From positions 12,186,501 to 12,250,500 of the forward strand of contig NC_063265.1 in NCBI RefSeq assembly GCF_019578655.1: a stretch of 64,000 nt of DNA, written 5' to 3'. Positions 59,751 to 64,000 of this stretch are shown piece by piece. Below the pieces are notes generated by a model. It ran no database searches and had not been told where the DNA came from. It saw only the letters and a program-made list of their open reading frames with translations. Position numbers and translations under genes: made by a program. This DNA comes from Ricinus communis (taxonomy: Eukaryota; Streptophyta; Magnoliopsida; Malpighiales; Euphorbiaceae). Within the stretch, counting starts at the first letter, position 1; every line of letters starts with the position of its first letter.

Positions 59751-61793
59751 ATGGGCTGTTGTGGTGACAAGGACGAAGAAGACGATTCAATTCCTAGTCT
59801 CACACGACACCTAAACTCATCCGAGATTTCGGGCGATACAACTACAATCACAATCTCTCCAATGAACTCTCACTTTGCAGCTCTCACTTGCCGAGACACA
59901 CTCCGGTTAATCTTCGAGAAGCTTCCGGTTGCTGACCTGGCGCGAGCTAGCTGTGTCTGCAGAGTGTGGAAAACGGTGTCGTCTGATAGTGAAATTGTGA
60001 AAAATGCGTTTATGAGTCCCTGGAAATTGAAGGGTATAATAGGAGAACCTGTGTCTGGGAGTTTTTGGAGAGATAATGGAATTTGGAAATTTGCTATTTC
60101 TCATAAGATTGTTAAAGGTGATACTGTTGCTAGTCTTGCTGTTAAGTATTCTGTTCAGGTATAAAAGCCATTTTCTCTTTTCTTTTTCAACTTCTTAGTT
60201 GATTAAAATATGGAGTTTTACCCAATTAAAAAGTAAAAATGAAATCTTTTATCTTATATTTTAAGAGGGTATAGGAATGATTGTTGAGGAGCTTATTTTA
60301 TACATGTTTTAGTAAAGTTTCAAATTTTAAAGTTTGGGTTTCTATTGGCTGATATGAACTGATTCTTGTAATTATCTTTACTGTCAAATTAGGGATTTTT
60401 AGTGGTTTGTACAGCTTTATTTTCTGTTTTATTTGAAGAGATGAGGTTATGCTTGAGGGGCTTACTTTCTACAGCTTTAAGTAGAATTGAAGTTATGAGA
60501 ATAAGTTTGCTATTGGTGGAGCTTATTGTTACTATGTTTAGTTATTTCAATCTTGTTATCTTCTAATAATGATGAATGCCATGTAAAGAGTTACCGGAGC
60601 TGGATATATGCATTTATTGATGTGATTAGGTAGCGAAAACGATTAATAGAAAGTGGGTTGCTAATCAAGATTGGTGTAGGTTTCACATCAAACTGTATGC
60701 ATTCACTGATTGTGATGTAATATTTGAGCTCCATTTTCTACAGAATTAAGTCTGTTTAGATAAAAGTATGGGCAATGGGGGTAATTGAACTTATGGGATG
60801 TTATGAACCTAGGCGTGAAAGGATAAGACACCTGTCTATCCTGTTTTTTCGGTAGATGTATAATTTAATGGTCAACTGGCTGTCAGCAGTATGTTGGTTA
60901 GGGAGGAGGATCAGTCTGCATAGCAATTTTAGGTTAGGGTGCTGATTTGTATTCAAAGAAAAGGTGTAGCCCAGCAGCTTATACTGGGGAGATTATATGA
61001 TCAGCTGAAAGTCTGAGAAACAAATTGTGGGTGACATTAAACTACTCCAGATGTGTTTCCTATTTTTTTCTTTTATTATTTAAATATAAAAAAATTCCTA
61101 CTTTGATATGGATAATTAACTTGGAAAGGAGGTTTGAAGGTTAGCTTATCAAGGCAATACCACATTAAGAGCTTGGAAAAGCAAAAGTAGCACCGCGAGG
61201 AGGGCAGCTGGGGATGAATTAGAGGTTTAATATTGGAGCTCTTTTCCTCTAACACAACCCCATCACAACCTTCTTATTCACTAAACATCCAACTTTCCCC
61301 AACATTTCTTTTTCCTTTTTAACTTCGTTTATTGGTAGACTATGAGAAGTTTTTACATTTCATTCATCTCCAAGTTCTGAGAGCAAATGGAGTAACATAC
61401 ATTTTCTTATTGTTTCAGGTTATGGAAATAAAACGATTAAACAACATGATGAGCGACCATGGCATACATTCAAGGGAGAGGTTATTAATCCCTATAAGCA
61501 ATCCAAACCTTCTCATAAATGGCACGTGCTATGTTGAGCTGGATACCTATGCAAAAAGGGAAGTGGCAGTGCTGTATCTAGAGGGCAACCCTGGTAGAAA
61601 TCTTAGTTGCTTGTCAAATTGGGGAACCTCAGACCAAGGCAAGAGAAGGATTCTCGACTCTTTAAAAAGAAGTATGCAAGTTGATGATGGAACTGCTCAA
61701 TACTACTTGTCTATTTCAAATGGTGACCCCCGAGGTGCAATCACTGAGTTCTCTGAAGACCTTAGGTGGGAGAGGCAGGCGGGGTTGAGCTAG
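59751..61793 (+). CDS. F-box protein with LysM domain
   Basis: A 260-residue protein in two exons, 59751-60158 and 61419-61793 (both multiples of three), stop TAG. An acidic N terminus (MGCCGDKDEEDDSIPSL) is followed by an F-box at about 43-90 (LTCRDTLRLIFEKLPVADLA, ASCVCRVWKTV) for SKP1 binding in an SCF ubiquitin ligase. A LysM module lies at about 119-165 (HKIVKGDTVASLAVKYSVQV, KRLNNMMSDHGIHSRERLLI). The N-terminal MGCC could be lipid-modified (glycine 2 myristoylation, Cys palmitoylation), which is inference. A cytosolic LysM is unlikely to bind extracellular chitin. This matches the small one-copy family I recall as Arabidopsis At1g55000, next to AXR4 there as here. Confidence 0.9.
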
Positions 61794-62269
61794 GTGAAAA
61801 GGGCACTGCTTTGATTCAGGGTTTTCACACTCCTTAAGAACATCTTGTTGAGCGAGCAAAGAGCAAAGTGTTAATATCATATATGTCTTCCTAAAGAAGA
61901 GTACACTTTGGTTCAACAGTAAAGCTGTACTCCTGTATACTGATGATGCTGAAGCAAGCCTGGAAATTCCTCCTGACATGGCCAACTTCAACTGCTTCAA
62001 CTTTTTCCTTTATTGCATCTTAATAATGCCTCAAGCTAAATGTATTATTTGTATTTTGTATGTAAAGCACATAATCGTGGACGGACGGACTTTGAGTCAT
62101 CTCTGTGGATTTGTATTTTATGAAATGAAAGGTGTCTTTGTCCACTTAGAATGTGTTATCACTAACAATTCTATGCTTGGTTCTCTTGTGTTTTTTAAAT
62201 GTTTGTTTATTCTGAGTAGATCATCAGCTAGCTGGGTTAGACTCAGCATATATAGTTGTATACCTATTT
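61794..62269. other. F-box gene 3' flank
   Basis: Likely 3' UTR and spacer; no other gene is supported. The left edge of the following retroelement cannot be placed exactly. Confidence 0.5.
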
Positions 62270-62449
62270 AGGAATTATAGTTGTAATATTTTTCTATTTA
62301 TTTCTTGTAATTATTCCTATATAGTTGACTTACATTTCCTGTAATTATTCCTATATAGTTGACTACCTTAAATAGGTCTAGGTATCTTGTATAAATACCT
62401 CGAGATATATGGAATAAACATAAGAGTGTTTTTCAGTCAATTGTTATTT

Positions 62450-62461
62450 TGGTATCAGAGC
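62450..62461 (+). other. Primer-binding site of the second copia-type element
   Basis: tggtatcagagc, initiator tRNA-Met type. Confidence 0.9.
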
Positions 62462-62520
62462 AAAAGAAAAAATTTTCCGCTGCCTTCTTTTGTTCAAACC
62501 CTAGCCGTCATCTAGCTGCA

Positions 62521-63154
62521 ATGTCTACTAAAACTAACAACAAAGAGATTCCTGATAGTAAGAAACTCTTAACGGTGACCATTCATGAGACCTCTTCTCC
62601 AATCCATATTAAATTGAATGGTTCTAATTATTGTGTTTGGTCAAAGATTTTAGAGATGCATATTGCTGGTAGGAAGAAGAAGGGTTATATTACTGGAAGA
62701 AAGGTTGCACCTACAAAAGATGATCCGGGCTATGATGAATGGGAAGCTGAAGATGCCCTTGTCATGTCTTGGCTTATTAATTCCATGACTGATAATCTAA
62801 TGTCGCACTTTGTTCAGTGTGGGACATCTAAAGAAGTTTGGGATGCGGCTAAAATGAGCTATCTTGATGTTTCTGACTCTTCCCAAGTATATGAACTGAT
62901 GAAGAGGTCATTTCAATTTGCGTTAGGGTGGTCGACCTCTCCCAGAATATTTTAATGAGTTAAATTCAATTTTCATGGAGCTTGATTATCGTAGGCTCAA
63001 TGACATGACATGTGCTGCTGATATTGAAAAACAAAGGAAGCGTATTGCAGAGGATCGCATCTATATGTTTCTTGCAGGTCTTGATCACAGTTTGGATCAA
63101 GTTAGCAGTCGTGTTTTGGCTACCTTCCCTTTACCAAGCTTGGAAGAAGCCTAC
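62521..63154 (+). pseudogene. Copia-type gag, frameshifted and interrupted
   Basis: Gag polyprotein N-terminal region, about 210 codons over two frames. One frameshift lies at about 62915-62945; the coding match ends at 63154 after PLPSLEEAYC, at the junction with the next repeat. Confidence 0.85.
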
Positions 63155-64000
63155 TGTCACGACCCTACCCGTGGGCCCGTGACCGGCACTAGGGAATGGG
63201 TAGGCTTAAGGCCACTGAAACCCGTAGTAAGCCTGACACTCACTGATTTAAACAAATCTCATCTCAAATTAATATTATTAAAGCCACAATTTATCTTAAC
63301 AGCTACATTCTACATAAATACTTCAGTCTGCCAGAAAAACTAGGCGAGACCTGAAACTCAGAAAATTTACAACTGATACATCTACTATTACTACTGCAGA
63401 GAATCTAAGATTTACCAATTTACATACCAAATCAAATACATCACCCGATGATGAAGGAGTCGGGTTACTGAATAAGAGTCGCGAGAGGACTAAGTCAAAT
63501 CGAAAAATAAAAATGAGGTATCGGTCTAGAGTGAGTTAAAATCAAATAATCTGGGGACTATTGCAACCTTCACATGACATATTAATTATTCAAAACAATA
63601 AACCAATTTCTGAATGTAATTGCAATCATAATATATAATCATACACCATAATAATAAAATGATAAAAGGAGAGAGAGTAAATAAATAAAGACGTTTTTAC
63701 TTTCACGGGACGTGTGGCTAAGTAGAACCCTAACCCCAAATTCTAACAGCCATTTTGGCTCTCTTAATCCAATAAGACTGGCGCCCCGAGAGCAATGCTC
63801 GACCAGGGACCTTACCTCCGGCAATTTACTCAAATTAGCCTAGAGAGCCATGCTCGACCAGTGCAACCCATAAAAATCTGATTACATGTCCATGATCATT
63901 ACCGGTGCGCACGCGGTCCTGATGTAACCCATCAGGCGGCATGTTCTACGAAAGCCACATCCCCAAATCGAAATCATCACATATAATAAATATCATTGTA
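63155..64000. mobile_element. Nested repeat inserted in gag, beginning TGTCACGACCC (LTR-like), cut by window edge
   Basis: It starts tgtcacgaccc at the exact point where the gag reading ends. TGTCACGACCC-type starts are common at plant LTR termini (recalled, not searched). It includes ccgtgggcccgtgaccggca, and further right a near-direct repeat agagca/ccatgctcgaccag at 63789 and 63843, and ggtgcgcacgcggtcctgat with cccatcaggcggcatgttct. No reading frame of note. The far end lies beyond 64000, so its class (LTR of a gypsy-like or non-autonomous element) is unproven. Confidence 0.65.

Larger units (their letters stand above)
62270..63154 (+). mobile_element. Truncated copia-type retroelement (LTR part, PBS, gag)
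   Basis: Probable LTR remnant at about 62270-62440, with an internal doublet of tgtaattattcctatatagt and a TATA-like gtataaatacc at about 62390. A tggtatcagagc primer-binding site follows at 62450-62461. A gag_3/UBN2-type frame then runs from ATG 62521 (LNGSNYCVWSKILEMHIAGR, DALVMSWLINSMTDNLM, KEVWDAAKMSYLDVSDSSQV). A frameshift near 62915 breaks it, and it resumes as ELNSIFMELDYRRLNDMTC and YMFLAGLDHSLDQVSSRV. The gag stops abruptly at 63154, where another repeat starts. No protease, integrase or reverse transcriptase is seen inside the window. It differs from the element at 34700 in gag and LTR. Confidence 0.88.

Noticed and set aside
1..64000. CRISPR arrays, operons, phage-like or bacterial defence genes
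   Set aside because: None seen; the intron-rich gene structure is plant nuclear, and I found no evidence of a new multi-gene system.

Overview
The window is nuclear DNA from a eudicot plant. The evidence is low GC content, many GT-AG introns, single-copy angiosperm genes (MAPKKK, TANGLED, kinesin-14, PPR, endo-beta-mannosidase, peroxisomal LACS, APP2, AXR4), Ty1/copia retrotransposons whose primer-binding site matches plant initiator tRNA-Met, and a stray piece of plastid rRNA in an intron. A rosid looks plausible, but the sequence does not name the species. All protein and locus identities below come from recognised motifs and memory; no search was run.

Layout: 1-5139 (+) is an ANP/NPK1-type MAPKKK cut by the left edge. 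5947-7405 (-) is TANGLED. 7406-9949 is AT-rich spacer. 9950-10912 (+) is a broken DUF295 (KIB-type) gene. 11259-15718 (-) is a KIN-14 kinesin. 16507-19911 (+) is an LPA3-like DUF1995 plastid protein. 21335-23000 (-) is a J-domain/ferredoxin-like protein. 23349-25325 (-) is an intronless E+ class PPR protein. 26249-31764 (-) is a GH2 endo-beta-mannosidase with a plastid 16S fragment in intron 1. 31765-34699 is AT-rich spacer. 34700-39641 is a complete but dead Ty1/copia element. 41647-49909 (+) is a peroxisomal long-chain acyl-CoA synthetase with 23 exons. 50678-56145 (-) is aminopeptidase P2. 56425-59230 (+) is AXR4. 59751-61793 (+) is an F-box/LysM protein. From about 62270 there is a second copia-type element, interrupted at 63155 by another repeat that runs off the right edge.

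I rebuilt exon-intron structures by eye. In every complete gene the exon lengths sum to a multiple of three and give a protein of plausible family length. Gene content matches several Arabidopsis neighbourhoods that I recall (At1g09000-09010, At1g54960-55000, At3g05330-05350, At3g05970-06030, At5g27550-27600). This suggests an ancestral block that Arabidopsis later split among whole-genome duplicates. The first three intact genes (MAPKKK, TANGLED, KIN-14) all have cytokinesis or microtubule roles, but nothing here shows that they form a functional cluster.

I found no new multi-gene system. The most notable signals are the plastid rRNA insertion flanked by 15-bp direct repeats, the cytosine-deamination pattern in the copia element together with its G17 polypurine tract, the 279-bp divergent APP2/AXR4 promoter, the 7-nt first coding exon of the kinesin, and the nested repeat at the right edge.
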